A stretch of DNA of 64,000 nt from Gloeopeniophorella convolvens (taxonomy: Eukaryota; Basidiomycota; Agaricomycetes; Russulales): the NCBI GenBank assembly GCA_022496205.1, contig WTXD01000005.1, forward strand, positions 930,001-994,000, written 5' to 3'. Shown here in pieces: positions 11,407 through 23,767 of this stretch (its first letter is position 1; each line of letters opens with the position of its first letter). The position numbers were made by a program, and so were the translations under genes. The notes under the pieces were generated by a model, which was given only the letters and a program-made list of their open reading frames with translations, did not search any database and was not told the origin of the DNA.

Positions 11407-11721
11407 AGGTGTCGTGAAAATAGGTCAATTGATCAGTGGTCTTCGCCGCAGGCGCTGCCGGCTAGGTGCTACCAGATGGTGTGCAGGGAAAGGTGGGTCG
11501 CAATGCGTTTGAGTAAGCCGGAACTATAGCACGCCGCCTAGGTGACATCACTCGGCCCGTGTGCCAAGAGCGAGTGACACTCATCTCAGCGTGGTCGATG
11601 TCTCGTGTCTCTCTGACAGAACTTCCAACTACCGAGTTGAGCTCGCTCCTGTTCTCGCGCACAAACGACCGCGTTCCCACCACAAACCCATGATACATGA
11701 CATAGCAACTTCTGAATCTAT

Positions 11722-12011
11722 CACTGCCCGCACGCCAGAATACCTACCGGAAAAAAACCGTGAAAATCGTTGGGGCGGCTGACTCATCCGGTTACAATAC
11801 ATACTTAGGAAGGATCCTATGAAAAAAGTTTAAATTTAGTGCAAAAAAGCCGTCAAGATTTTAAATCCATAGCTCAAAACAGGTCACGTTGTGAAAAGTT
11901 TTAGACTCCAGGACGGCTCCCTGCCCAGCAGATTTCCGTATGCATATGAAGCAGCTATTCCGGCGATTCCCACGGGTTTTTCCCGGTAAGTATTCTGGCG
12001 TGCGGGCAGTG
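11722..12011. mobile_element. 290-bp MITE with ~41-bp terminal inverted repeats
   Basis: Bases 11722-11762 and 11971-12011 are inverted copies starting CACTGCCCGCACGCCAGAAT, with about three mismatches in 41. The AT-richer middle has no coding frame. The 7-mer AATCTAT occurs just left of the element (11715-11721) and 7 bases right of it (12019-12025); a clean target duplication is therefore not certain. Size, repeats and lack of coding suit a non-autonomous DNA transposon. Confidence 0.75.
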
Positions 12012-12183
12012 AGTGCTAAATCTATATCCGCTCATTGGGGCTATTGGGGCCATCGAACAAACGAGTTCATTTTACTGCTCGTCTTGGATAACTCGGCGGC
12101 CGCCGTATTCAGATGAACTAGGGGCTAAGCGACTCTAATAATACCTGCGACAGAGCTACCAATTCCAGTTCTTCGTGCACCAA

Positions 12184-13650
12184 TGCCCAAGCTGTTAGAA
12201 TACATAGACGCCGCTCAGAATTCTGGGCCTTCTAGCCGGCAGAATGTAACGTGGTCGCGGTAAGTTCGGCAGCTGGATCTTTGCAGTAGGGCATCCTGGC
12301 ACTGACGCTCACCGGCGCATGGAATGGTCCAGCCTTTTCCATCTCACCTACCCCGTACGGAATCGGGAACTCGGCCGCCTCCCAGACGGATGATCAAGTG
12401 CGCAGCAGCGGCGCGCTAGGAAGCCTCTGTGTTTGGAGCCCGGAATTTCTGATCATTCCGACGAAGCGCAGGCGCCACATCTCCGATAGTGTTATGTCGC
12501 AAGGGTACTGACCGCCGTCGCGCTGCTTGTGCGCTCTGGGAAAGTCGATAGAGCTACTCGGGTAGCCCGAAGCCGCTCGAATGACTCGGAGGCACTTGTC
12601 AACCACGGGTCCGAGTAGCGTGACTATCTTTCCATTGTGCTGGGGACAGTAGTGATGGCCCGCTATCTTGGAGAAGCTCAGCCCCGCTCTGCGTGTGGTG
12701 CTAAAGCATATGGCTCACAGTGCTATCGTGTCATCGTACTCTGGGAGATGTCCGCAATGCTGGTCCTGGTATGTCTTATATATACACATATTTCTGGGGC
12801 GGCTCATGCATAAGTTATTCCCGGGTGTGCAAGCACGAAAGACCAGCGCGAACCTACCAGGAGAACGCCGCGATAGTGGAGCCGAGGAAGAAGTTTGTCT
12901 TGCGTGGAATCATAACTTCTACGTTCCCTAGCTATCGGGTTTCTCACCCTACTTCTTGAACTCAGTAATCGTGGATGGCAACGTACTAGTAGAAACGCAC
13001 AGCTGTCACTCAGTTACACAGCCATTATCTGAGAGCGTCGAGTATTGGACTCGAGTGGGAGGACACCGCCGCAAGAGTAGGTGATTATGATGCACTCGTA
13101 TACTCGATGACACGACATGCTCCATATATGCCTCGTTGGCGCCACTCAGCCCACCGTGTGACTATGATGCAGCCTGGAAAGTAAACAGATGCGGCGATCA
13201 GAGCATAGATCAAGAAGAGGATATATCGTGAAGAAGCCCGGGCGTACCGGTGCCACATATCTGGCGAAGAGTGTCTTGAGCTCGGCCGCATTATGGCCGC
13301 TGGATTGCATTGCTATGCATCACTCTAGAGTGGTCAGCCTGCCAGTGAGCTCGGAGGATCACAAAGGCTGAAGGCCGCGAAGTCACCTGTTCTGCTCGAA
13401 GAGCTAATGCGTAGGCTGGATCGTGAGATCGGCTGGCAACGGAAGAATCTCGACGATGACTTCGATCTGTGTGTACAACTTGCGTCAAGGTTAGCTTTCC
13501 GAATTGTCCAGGTGGTCCATGGAATCCATTGCTGGTAAAGTTTCGGACGACTCAATCAAACCCTTAAAGGAAACATGCAGGCGGGAGCTAGGCCGGCTTG
13601 CGGACAGAACATCAAGCTTACTCGGAATTTCCACCGAGCGTGGGTAAAGA
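12184..13650 (+). other. Coding-like traces of an unrecognised gene or relic
   Basis: Several plus-strand stretches look protein-coding but could not be joined into one model: MPKLLEYIDAAQNSGPSSRQ from 12184, followed by a GTAAGT donor; ISPTPYGIGNSAASQTDDQV near 12345; GLEWEDTAARVGDYDALVYS near 13050; REEARAYRCHISGEECLELG near 13225; EELMRRLDREIGWQRKNLDD near 13400; and SIKPLKETCRRELGRLADRT near 13550. The last two are charged and helical in character. No family was recognised. It may be one multi-exon gene of unknown function or a decayed gene. Confidence 0.25.
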
Positions 13651-15468
13651 AGGTTTGCAGCACGAGCCAGAGAACGCCCGTTGAGCGCTGATGCCGTCCC
13701 TGAACCACGCGCATGCATGACAGAACCCGACGTCCGTGATGCATGGCCGTCGCATGCGCAGTACAGTCAGAAAGTTATAGTGCACCCGGACCCGGCAGTC
13801 CCCTTGTGAAGGCCCAGGAGGGTCACGACAGCAGACAGCCCTCGAAGGTGTCAAACAAGGGGGCATATGTCGCTGTTTGGTTACGTGAAAATCAGTAACA
13901 ATAGGTCGCTTCAGCCTAGCCGATCGTTGAGGGAGAATGATATGATGGTGGATATGAAGGGTGATGGGATGCGCATTTTGCGGTCGGATGAATAGCCTGC
14001 TCAAAGGTTGTTGGGATAAGCTACGTCATTCGGTTCAAACCGCCGAGGGCTCACCCCGGGATAACGGGCACGTTGTAACTTCCCGACTTTACCTAGGACC
14101 CAGGCCGATTCGGATGGACCTTCCATAACAGGGTGCATTTCACGGGGCCACAGCGTCCGTGACCACTGTCCGTGACATATCTGAACGGATAGCGTGGTGG
14201 AAAGCTGTCAACGGGCTGATCCTAGGCAAGGAAGACATGTCTATCCAGTGTTGGAACTTGCCAGTGCGCTATCTATAAATTCTCCATGCCGCCGCCGCCG
14301 CCGATTGAGTCAAAGGATATGTGGCGCATTCTGCACAGGAGCTTGTGAATGGTCAGAACCACAGGATCAGGACGACCCATTCCGACGTGCTATTGGCACA
14401 CGGCCATTGCCCGCCCTCGCATCGGCGGCTTCAGACTGCACCCGAGCGATGGCTGCCTGGACCAGCAGGATGGCGAGAAAGCGCCCTTGGCTAGGATGAG
14501 ATCTATATCAGATCCTGCCGGCGGTCTTTCTCGAGACATCGAGCGATCGGACCGGGCCCTAACACGATCATGAGGACGACGTCGAGCGTGGAGATCAGCG
14601 AGCTTGAGATGCAGACCGCTCGTGTGTCGCCTGGCTTTAGCGGGCTTAGCAGCGCAATTTGGCATGGAGCGCCGGGGAAACCTGGCATGTGGTCGGGATT
14701 GGTCCAGGGGTGGTGGTGCTTGCCTGTCAGGGAGGAGAGCGGCCTCCCGCGATGGATGATGAGATTTGACTGGAGGGAGACTGATTGGGCAGTGTGCGCT
14801 CATGTGATTGGACGTACATCCGCGCGGCATCTCGGCAGGGGATACTGCATGATCGGGTCGAGTGCGCTGCACTTAGCATCGAGAGTGACTAGTGACACTT
14901 AGGTCGGTCGATGGCTATCGGGGTTGTGTGCGAACAACATTCGGCAGGGCAGCGGCACGGGGGGCATCACACCAGCGAAGGGTGACCAAAGTCGTGCAGA
15001 AGGGCAGGCGCGAGCAGGCTGAGGACTGAATAGGCTTCGAAGCACGAGAAGGACGAAGATTACGTCTCTAGCTACGTCCTTGGCTCACTTTCCTCAGCGG
15101 GGACTTGAAGCTTGTCGAAGCACGGAAAGGAGGCAGCCCCTATACCGACACGGGCTGTGACGGAGGCCGTGACGTCTGCGGGCCGGGTGGAGAAGACAGG
15201 AGGCTGTGGCTGGGTAAGTGTGGTCGAAGGGCTGGTGGGAAGGGGCCACGAGGGAAGAAACAGGGTTTGTGTAGTGAGACAGAGGTAGAGAGACGGGGCC
15301 ATGATCATGGCCAGGAACGCTGGCCACCGAGCGCCTACATTTACATTTACTTTACGATCCGGGGCTGCCCTGTGCATGCGGCAGCCTCTCTAATATCTGC
15401 GCCCCTCCCGACCCGCCTTACTTTCTCTCCTCTTACCACATCAATCGTCTCCGTCGCCCCTGCTCAAA
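13651..15468. other. Gene-poor region and promoter of the Zn2Cys6 gene
   Basis: No family-like frame. A 160-codon minus frame at 14390-14872 and a 128-codon minus frame at 13618-14004 lack any motif and look like chance frames. A short (GCC)n run lies near 14288. The last few hundred bases before 15469 should hold the regulator's promoter. Confidence 0.4.
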
Positions 15469-18400
15469 ATGTCGGACCCGAGCTCAAGTCAGCGTGCCAT
15501 CTCCTCCGCAAAGCCAGTTCGGCACAAGCTATCGACCTCCTCAGAGGCTCCCCCATCTCATATTCGCCCCCGCTCCCCGTCCTCAGGGGATGCACCCCTG
15601 TCCACCGACCCCGCCCGCCAGCCCGCAAAACGGGCTAGAAAAGCGATCAACTGTGGTCCGTGCCGCTTAAGCAAGCTAAAGTGCGACAGGCGCGTCCCTT
15701 CTCGACCCCGACTCGTCACGTTCATCTTACCGCGTCTTCCTGCGCTTAGGGAACGACCATGTTCATCGTGCAAATTAAGAGGTGCGCGCTTTGCCTTCCT
15801 CTCGCACCCCATTCCTTCCGCCCGCTTTCGTCCACTCTGTTTCCGTTCAGAGGGCCTGCTTCTGACCGCCTCATGCAGGCACGACTGCTCAGTGCTATCA
15901 GGGTCAAGACGGAGGGGTGTCGCCCACTGCACGCGGGGATGATCCAAGGTGTGTTTTTTTTCGGCACCCCACACTTAACCTAGTAAACGAGGCTTTCCTC
16001 ATTTGTCTAGCAACCCACGGAACGTAAACCCTGCGATCGAATTATCCAAGATACGCCAGGCACTCAACCTCATCGAAGCGCACGTCAATTACATACAACG
16101 CGGCGCACCCGGCTCATCATCTGCGTCCACCCTTCCTCGAGGATCCTCAAATGGCTCCGTCTCACTGCCACCCATAACGAGTCCATATCTGTCGCAGCCC
16201 AAAGCAGAACTCGCGGAACCAGACATGTCCGACCAGGACGCGGCGCCGGGTGCGCGTGGACAAGCGGATCAGAGCGGCTTCTATGCTGGTCCCACAAGCG
16301 TTGCCTCCCACCTGTCATCTGTATGCGATTCTGTCAACCTTCTCCTGAACTATGCTAATTCTGCCCATCCGCTCGCTTCTCGCGCGTTGATTCATCTCAC
16401 AGGATGTCAGGGATAACAACAGCACCCCAGACAGTCAAGTAACACTCACCGAATCAGCGTTAGATCGCGGCGGCTCTGATGTCGATTACGACCTTCGCAT
16501 CGAACTTCCGCATGCCTCGGTTGTGGACGGCCTTGTCGAGTTTTACTTCGAGTACTGCAACTGGGTCTACCGGCACGTGAACCACCGCGCGTTTATGACC
16601 GCTTGGGCTCGGTACAAGTCTGGAGCTGTCGCCGACCGCATTGTGCTGGCGACCGTTTTCATGATCATGGCTGTCGCTCTGCATTACCTACCTGCAGACC
16701 ACGATCTTCTACGTGCTCTTCCACCCGACATCGAAGAACTCGGGACTCGGTTTTACAACGTAATGCGCCTTGCTCTCCAGCGCAGGCAGGCCGAGAGCCG
16801 TGCATACACCCTGGAGCTTGTTGAGCTGCTGCTCATCCGGTGCCACTACCTCACGTTATCAAAAATCGACAGCGAAGAAATCTGGCACGTGAAGGGGGAG
16901 CTGGTCAATATCGCCACTGCGATGGGTCTCCATCGTGATCCTGGGAAGCAGAAAATGTCTTTGGAAGTCGCGGAGCGCCGAAGGTGGGCATGGTGGCATG
17001 TCATTCTTCTTGAGCGGTAAGGGTCAGACAAATCGCCGAACTTATCTGGGTACTCATGTGATTTTTATGTCTGAAAGCTGGCAGGCATTCATGTTCGGCC
17101 GGCCCATCGCCATCGCGTCCCACCACTTCGACACGGACTTACCGTCCTATTGCGATCCTGAAATCGACGCCACGGGGCGGCTGTATGATGCAAACCTCCA
17201 CTTATTCCGATTAGCTTTCATTCTGGGAGACATCATGGACGATGCCGTCTCACTCAGGCCAGTCCCTTACGAGTCGGTTCTGTCAAAGGACCAACTCCTA
17301 CAAGAATGGTGGGAAACCCTTCCATCGGAGCTGGATATGGACGACTACTCGTTGGTCGGCTGCCTTGCCTCGCCCACAACATCCAAACGGCGAATAGGCG
17401 TTCAGAGTGTAATTGTGCGCACCGCCTTCCTACACATACGCTTCACCCTACATCGACCGTATGCGAGCCTTGCCCACGGCGAGGGATCAAAGTACATCCA
17501 GAGCCTCGAAACTGCAGTCAACGCTGCCGACAAACTCATAGCGCTCTCTGCGCATGCTCGTCCAGAGATGCACAACAACGCGGCGCTGTCCGTGCCTGGT
17601 CACATGAATTGGGGTCCGCTGCACTGTTTCTCCGCGGCGATGTTTTTCTGCTTTCAGATCATCAACAACCCCGAGCAACCGGGCGCGAGACTACTCCGTG
17701 CGAATGTGCTTCGCGCTGTCGCGACACTCGAGTACTGCCGTGGTATGCCTATCGCCGACAAGGCGCTCGATATCCTCCGCGCGCTTGGCCCCCTCTATAC
17801 CGAAGCTTTCCTCGCAGATGCGCAAGAAACGCGGGAACAAAAAAAGCAGGCGGTCTTGCCTGCGGTCCGCAGGCTTCAGTTCCCGTATCACGACTCGTCA
17901 AACGTACCCATTGGCGCCGGCGAAAGCCCCAGGAACGGGACTTTATCACCCTCACATTCGAGTGCACACACGGGGTCACCCACACCTGACGCCGCTCAGA
18001 AGCACCCCGCAGTCTCGCATGGACACCCACAACCGCAGTTGCAGTCTATGGCACCTCCGCCAGCACCTATAATGCAGCCGCATCAGCACAACATGCAGCT
18101 ACAACACCAGCAACCGGGGCCTCAAACGTACGCGAATCTGCCTTCGCTCAAGTGGCCGCAGGCCACGCTAGTCCCCCACGATATGCAATACGTTCCTCCA
18201 CAGCAGAGCCAACCGCCTTTGGCTCAGTACCCGGGTGCGCAACCACACCAACAGCAGCACGTCATATGGTCATCGCAGCCTGGGCAGGCACAACCTATGC
18301 TGCCGCCCGACCCGGGATCCCATTCGGGATCTTTGTATGGGTCACAACAGATGGTCCAAGACCCGTATATGGACACGGCAGACGGCACACCGGGGATGCA

Positions 18401-18527
18401 GATCGGCTTCGGGGGAACGGAGAGTGCGTTGTGGGGCGCCACGAGCGGGTTCGTCCAGGGCGAGTGGGATCGGATGTATCCTGGCCTGGGACGGGGGCCA
18501 CCACGCGGTATGCCGCTCGAGGGCTAG
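15469..18527 (+). CDS. Zn2Cys6 fungal transcription factor with MHR domain
   Basis: The N-terminal binuclear zinc cluster reads CGPCRLSKLKCDR-ERPCSSCKLRG-TTAQCYQG once two introns are removed, giving all six Cys. The first of these introns (15690-15749) uses a GC donor. A short linker region (ELSKIRQALNLIEAHVNYIQ) resembles the coiled dimerisation segment. The middle-homology domain follows: FYFEYCNWVYRHVNHRAF, ATAMGLHRDPGKQKMSLEVA, RRRWAWWHVILLER, then after an intron ending near 17069 WQAFMFGRPIAIASHHFDTD. The last 200 residues are Gln/Pro/His-rich, suiting an activation region. Stop is TAG at 18525-18527. Zn2Cys6 factors bind CGG-type sites in nuclear DNA as dimers. No target pathway can be named from the neighbours. 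Confidence 0.9.
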
Positions 18528-19033
18528 CACAGCGGATCGTTTAGTTATCTACTCTGACTTTATCGTCTCTCAATATCTCGTCGCTGTCTTTGTCACTACG
18601 CTTCGTTTTTCTCTACTTGGCTCATGTTGTGTGTATTTAGCTTTCAGTTTGGTTTTGGCGCGTGGACCTGTTAACGTTCCATTTGTGCAAACTATCTATC
18701 ACATGTACGCCGTGCATGTTGTATCTGTACCGAGCTTTGTACTCTTTTCTGACATCAAAAGCCCGGGTATACTTGTCATTGGACTCGAACAACTACATGC
18801 AGTTCTACGTCCGAGGCAGTTCCACAAGAGTGACAATGTGGTGCACTATGAAAAGCGCTCAGGTTCGTTTGAGCGCTGCGATATTACATAATCTCAACCG
18901 AGCAAGATGACACCCGTCCTACTTATTCAGACGGTATCGGTGTGGCAATGCACCATGACCTCGGACAGGTATTTAGGCGTTTGTCTTCGAACATTCACAA
19001 GACAACGTCACTACCCACTCACCTGGCTCTGCT
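18528..19033. other. Intergenic between Zn2Cys6 and F-box genes
   Basis: T-rich stretch directly after the stop suits a 3' end; the remainder should be the F-box gene promoter. No other feature seen. Confidence 0.45.
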
Positions 19034-20728
19034 ATGGAAGAAGCCCATGAACCCCTCCTGCTGCTATCCCTCTCTACCGAGCTCCTCATCTATATAATCG
19101 CGTGCCTCCCTACGGCGCGAGACATTTGCGCGTGTCAAGCATCGTGTCGCAAGCTCAACCAAATCATTCGCCAATCGGTCGAGTTGCAGTATCAGGTTCA
19201 GAAGGAACTGGCCGGAGTCCAGGACGATCGCCTTGCCCCAGAAATATCACTCGCGGAACGTCTGGATGCCCTGATCCGCCTGCAGAAGGCGTGGTCGAAC
19301 TTCGACGCCCGGCAAGGGCCCACACACGCGATGTTTTTCATATCTCCATTTCCTGCGGACATCTTCATGTACGATGACTACCTCATCGCGTCTCGGCTCG
19401 AGGCACGGTTTGGCTATGCGGCTACCCCTGGTTGGGCTTTCATCGACCTACGCGAGTTCCGTCTGGAAAAGGAGATGTCGTGGACGACGGCTGAGTTGGA
19501 CTGGTGGAGTAACGAGTATGCGCAGAGCGGGTTTTCGCTCACGTATGCGGTCAGCACTGAGAGCGACCTGATGGTCGTGGTTGCGTGAGTTGCCGATCTT
19601 GACTGCGTCCGTTGGATGCTTACCCCGTTCTCAAAGGTCCCAAGATAGGAATGGCGAAAAGCTGGAAATATGGCCCATTAACTTCTCTCGCGGCGGATCA
19701 CATGTTGCGGCCCAACAAGCAACAATCCGGCTGCATGCTGGCATCCCCAATCGCCAGGTCCACATGAAGATCCACGGAGACAGGCTTTTCCTTTGGATCT
19801 GCGACCGGTTCTTCCACCCGAATACGCCGCAGGCATTTTACGTCGTGTCGTGGAAGCAAGGCACTGTGTGCAAGGTACATCTATGCCGTGTTCAGAGTTC
19901 GGCTCTCCGCTGATTCAGCTTCAGCTATTCTCAGTCTCAGACAGGGTCTATGGCTGGAACTTCGCGTTCCTGTCTGAAGATGCGCTGATCCAGATACGGA
20001 ATGATGAGCAAACGCTCGAAATTTGTCAGATTGTCGACACCACCGACGATCCGTCAGGGCCATGCAAACTAGAAGTGATCGGCGTACTTAAATTGCCCGC
20101 TTTGCTGGATGTCGAGACATACTGTGCGTGGTGCTACGCCGAGCCAATTCCCTTCCCCCATGAACAAACCACGGAAAGGCCACGTCGCCTCGCACCCCGG
20201 TTTCCCTTCCGTAATATACCTGAACAGTGCATCGTCAACATCACGTTCGCCTTGAAAACCGATCGCGAGGTGGCAGATCCTGGTTCGATAGATTGCGTGC
20301 ACATCGTTGCGTCCCGGAACCAGCTCTCTACCCTTGCAAAATCGTTGCCTGGTCCCATCCCTTGGAGCGTATGGAGATCCTCAGCAATGGTCGTGACGTC
20401 TTTGGTGGCGGACACCTGCACAGTTGCGATCTCTGGACAGCGATGGATCAAGCTCCGCTCAGATTGGATATTGAACGTTTACGACTTCAATTCGCGTCGC
20501 ATACGGGCAGCAGGATCGACGGATGGCGTGGGATTGTCGCCTGCGAGCGAGGTAGCGCCGGAAATAATGGCGCCTCCGAAGATCGACTGTGTCGCCGAAA
20601 CTGACGGGCTCGGTTTGGCTTATAGTCGGTGGCGACGTCCACTCACTCCACGATCAGACGTTCCCTACAGGGACGCGCAAGTTGATATAGATAGCGAGCG
20701 ACTGTTGCTGGTCACAACCGTAGGCTGA
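19034..20728 (+). CDS. F-box protein
   Basis: The first exon codes for an N-terminal F-box: LSTELLIYIIACLPTARDIC, then ACQASCRKLNQIIRQSVELQ, the Leu-Pro-x-Glu-like start and the typical Cys/Leu/Trp spacing. The rest (about 500 residues) carries no domain I can name with confidence, though repeated strands such as IHGDRLFLWI, LQLFSVSDRVYGWNF and LIQIRNDEQTLEICQI suggest a beta-propeller-like fold. Two introns are clear: after about 19583 and 19874-19916. The frame from there runs open to TGA at 20726. F-box proteins recruit substrates to SCF ubiquitin ligases through Skp1. Large families of such single-F-box proteins are common in agaricomycetes. Confidence 0.8.
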
Positions 20729-20962
20729 CTTCCATTTTTCGCTTCGTGCGTTCAGCTGTTGATGCCGCTTACAGAATCAGCTCGAAGATGGAACCCTTGC
20801 GGCGGTCATAAGCATTTATGATATGACCGTTCGATAGAGTGCCGCTGAATTCCTCGGGCTCCTCGGGAACTCTCCAGCGAAGCTTTAGGAGGATATGAAT
20901 CCTACTTCTTTTGAACATTATTAATACAAGAGGTGCAATGTGAAGATGTAAAGGCTAAGGCG
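20729..20962. other. Convergent 3' region
   Basis: Short spacer between the stop codons of the F-box gene and the DUF6533-type gene. Confidence 0.5.
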
Positions 20963-22808
20963 CTAAACACCCATGCCGCGGTCCCAGATAGACTTTGGAG
21001 CGGTATAGACCTCCCTATCTATGCTGGTTTCCCGATCGAGCTGCCTGACGTCCACCACCACGGACCGCTCAACGCGTACTTGAACGTCGAAGTCGTTGTC
21101 GTGTGTGCTGTCACCCTCTTCTCGTACGGCTGGCATGTGTTCTCGGTCAAGTCTGGCTTCGTACTTCGTCTCGCCTTCGAAGCGCAAGGCGGAGGCGACG
21201 GCACGGGAAGTTTGCAGCTCAGTGACCACGACCCGGGTTTGTTCGACGCCGGCCTCTGATGTACTGTTCATCAACAGTCCGCCGATGACATAATGAAGTG
21301 CTCACCACGCAGGTGGATGAGGATCCGTTGGCTCATGATCCATGTCACTGCATATCCGAGAGAAGCACTCCAACGCATGAAATTAGCATTGCGATGATCA
21401 CAAACAGATGACGATGCGTACCCAGCGGATTGGATGGATGCGTTGCTCCCTCGATATAAGATCAAATTCAGGATATTCACGCCTGCACGAAAAAGGCTCA
21501 TTCTGATTTACCAAGTAGAGTTAATGAAACTATTCACCAGTCAATGCAACGAAATATCCCAAGCCATCATACAACATTCTGCGTGACAAGTCAGGCCTTC
21601 AAACATTTGCCACAGAAAAGACTAGCGCACATCTTCAAGAGTTGCGAAGTCCTAGGATGGATCAGCGATGGCAGCAGCATTACAAGGAAACACAGCTTAC
21701 GCCGATGTCGTCGCCCTCAACTTCATGAGGCAGAACGTTGAGATGGACAACGTAAGGAGATCGTACAGCATCGCTACCAGGTAGAAGGACCAGACAGAGA
21801 CGCGATTGTCAGGGTGAGCACTGGCTACACCGCAGCTAAGGCCATCGATTAAAATATTCATCGTGACTGCATTGAAATCGCGACGTACTTTCCCTGATCG
21901 GTACCCGCGACTGTCAGTCAGTTCTCGTGGCAGAGGATACCATTGGGCTCACAGCTGTAATGTTGGCTATGTAGTGTATGACAGTGAGGCGATGCGATCA
22001 AGAGCACAATTGAAGTTACGCACGAATCCGGTCATATAGATTAGAGAACCACTCGAACTACCCAAAGATCAGCGCCTGCCTTGGCATGAATGGCAATCAC
22101 TCACAATGACAACGATTATGTATCCGCTTAGAACTACCCGGCCGACCCAAACGTGACGTCGAGAAATGTTGTATGTCCTGACACCCACGATCAGAACGGA
22201 GGCGATACGGGTTGGTCCGAGCTTACCGAACACCTAAGATCGCCTGCGATGCCATCGTTTGTATAACTTGCAAACCCACCATTTTAGTACGAGCTCCCCG
22301 GGAGAAACGCCAAGGGAAGGGGTACATACCTTTGCACACGGGCGCAGCCAGATAATAGTGCTTACAAACGGCCGATGTGAAGTGGTGGTAGAAGAACCCG
22401 ACATTACTAACGACTAGTACAAGTATGCTTGTGTAGCTGGAGCGCACATCAGTGAACGTCAGAAACAGTCAAGATCCAGCACGCACCGAATCAGAGCGAA
22501 CAGTACGAGAGCCAAGCTATCCGCCACCAGCACGCTCCTGTTAACCCCGATGCTGGACCAACCAGCGCTGAACGCCTCACCTGAAGCGAGAAGACGACCC
22601 GGCACCCCTATAAAACCGATACTCCGCAGGTAAGGTCCATAGATAGCTGGTGGAGATGGTGTTACTAGGAGCGGAGCCGGGTCGAAGAGTACTCGGGAAC
22701 GTACTCATAAACAGCGATTGACAGTGACGCGATACGCAAGTTGTTGGCGGTCACGACAGGGCCCTGGGTTGAAGCAGCGGTGACCGCAGCAAGCAGGTGC
22801 GCGGACAT
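20963..22808 (-). CDS. DUF6533-type multi-pass membrane protein
   Basis: Minus-strand start MSAHLLAAVTAASTQGPVV. Many small exons join to ASLSIAVYEYLWTLPAEYRF, VADSLALVLFALIRYTSILV, VSNVGFFYHHFTSAVCKHYY, QTMASQAILGVRTYNISRRH, FYLVAMLYDLLTLSISTFCL and ASLGYAVTWIMSQRILIHLR. This is the layout of the DUF6533 family found widely in basidiomycetes: an N-terminal Y-D/E-Y-L-x-T-L-P-x-E motif followed by about six or seven helices, then a soluble tail. The last exon (to TAG at 20963-20965) is a charged cytosolic tail. The role of the family is unknown; the topology recalls receptors but no ligand is established. Exon borders are my own and some internal ones (about 21800-22100) are only approximate. 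Confidence 0.78.
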
Positions 22809-23767
22809 TGCGTCGCTGTCTCGAGTCCTTGTGGTCGGGAAGGTGGGGAGGGAGTATGATGGCGAGAGGAGGAGCGGGTAGCCTCGAGCACCCTTCGGAG
22901 TGTCGAGAGGTTTTTATGAAGCTGCTGTCGCCTCTCCGCAGGGTTACAATTTGAGGTTTAATGATGCAAGCGCATGGCCTTAGCGATCAGGCCCGAGACT
23001 GAAACGAGGAGCCGGCGGGAGTTAAGGCGGTGAGCGAAGACGCGAAAGAACTGAGAGTTATTGGACATCCTGGTTTGGTATCATCTCGTTCGCCGGACGC
23101 CTTGTAACGACCGGCACCATGCGCCCTCGTGCGGAGAAGGGCCCGCATGTACTTCAGCTGTCTTCGTGTGAGTGTGAGAAGCTTGATCCATCATCATCGA
23201 TATGCGCAGTGAGTTTTGAGAGCAGAAATGATGGTGGTGTAGATCAGCTGGAGTGACAACGAGGTCTGTGCGCACCGCCACAGGCACAATGGCTCAAAAT
23301 TCAAACACCTGAATATGACCGCGGCCGTAGGGCGTCTCTAAACTGCTTAGCTAAGCACCGCCGTGCTTGGCACTGGCTCGCTCCAAGGGAACTGCTCGTG
23401 CTCGCGGAACAGGCGGGCAAACTTGGTTATTAACCTCTATCGCAGTTCTGAGGCTGCTGGTTTGATAGGAGTCAGACTGCCTTTGAAACCTGGAGCACTT
23501 CATCTGCCAATACTGCACGCGTTCAGGCCAATAGAGTACATGTGCTAGTAGTAATCCAACTGAACGGTGTACCAGAAGCGCCCCCAATCCGGCGAAACCA
23601 ATGCGCCGTTGGAGACTGTCGGAGATAATTATGCAGATAACGTGTCCGCACGCGGTAGTAGCGGTGAGGATAGTGCGTCGTCATTACAGTGCGGCAGTCG
23701 GCGATGTTTAGCACCGGCTGGGGTGGAGGTCAGGTGGGAGAAGATGGGAACGCAGCAGCAGAATTTT
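22809..23767. other. Spacer between DUF6533-type and PIH1 genes
   Basis: About 960 bases between the start of one minus-strand gene and the stop of the next. It should contain the promoter of the first and the 3' end of the second. No supportable frame or repeat. Confidence 0.45.

Noticed and set aside
14390..14872. Minus-strand frame of 160 codons
   Set aside because: No motif, Arg/Pro-rich composition of a chance frame in GC-rich DNA, and no splice context.
17306..17989. Plus-strand frame of 227 codons
   Set aside because: Lies in another frame over the coding exon of the Zn2Cys6 factor and has no domain.
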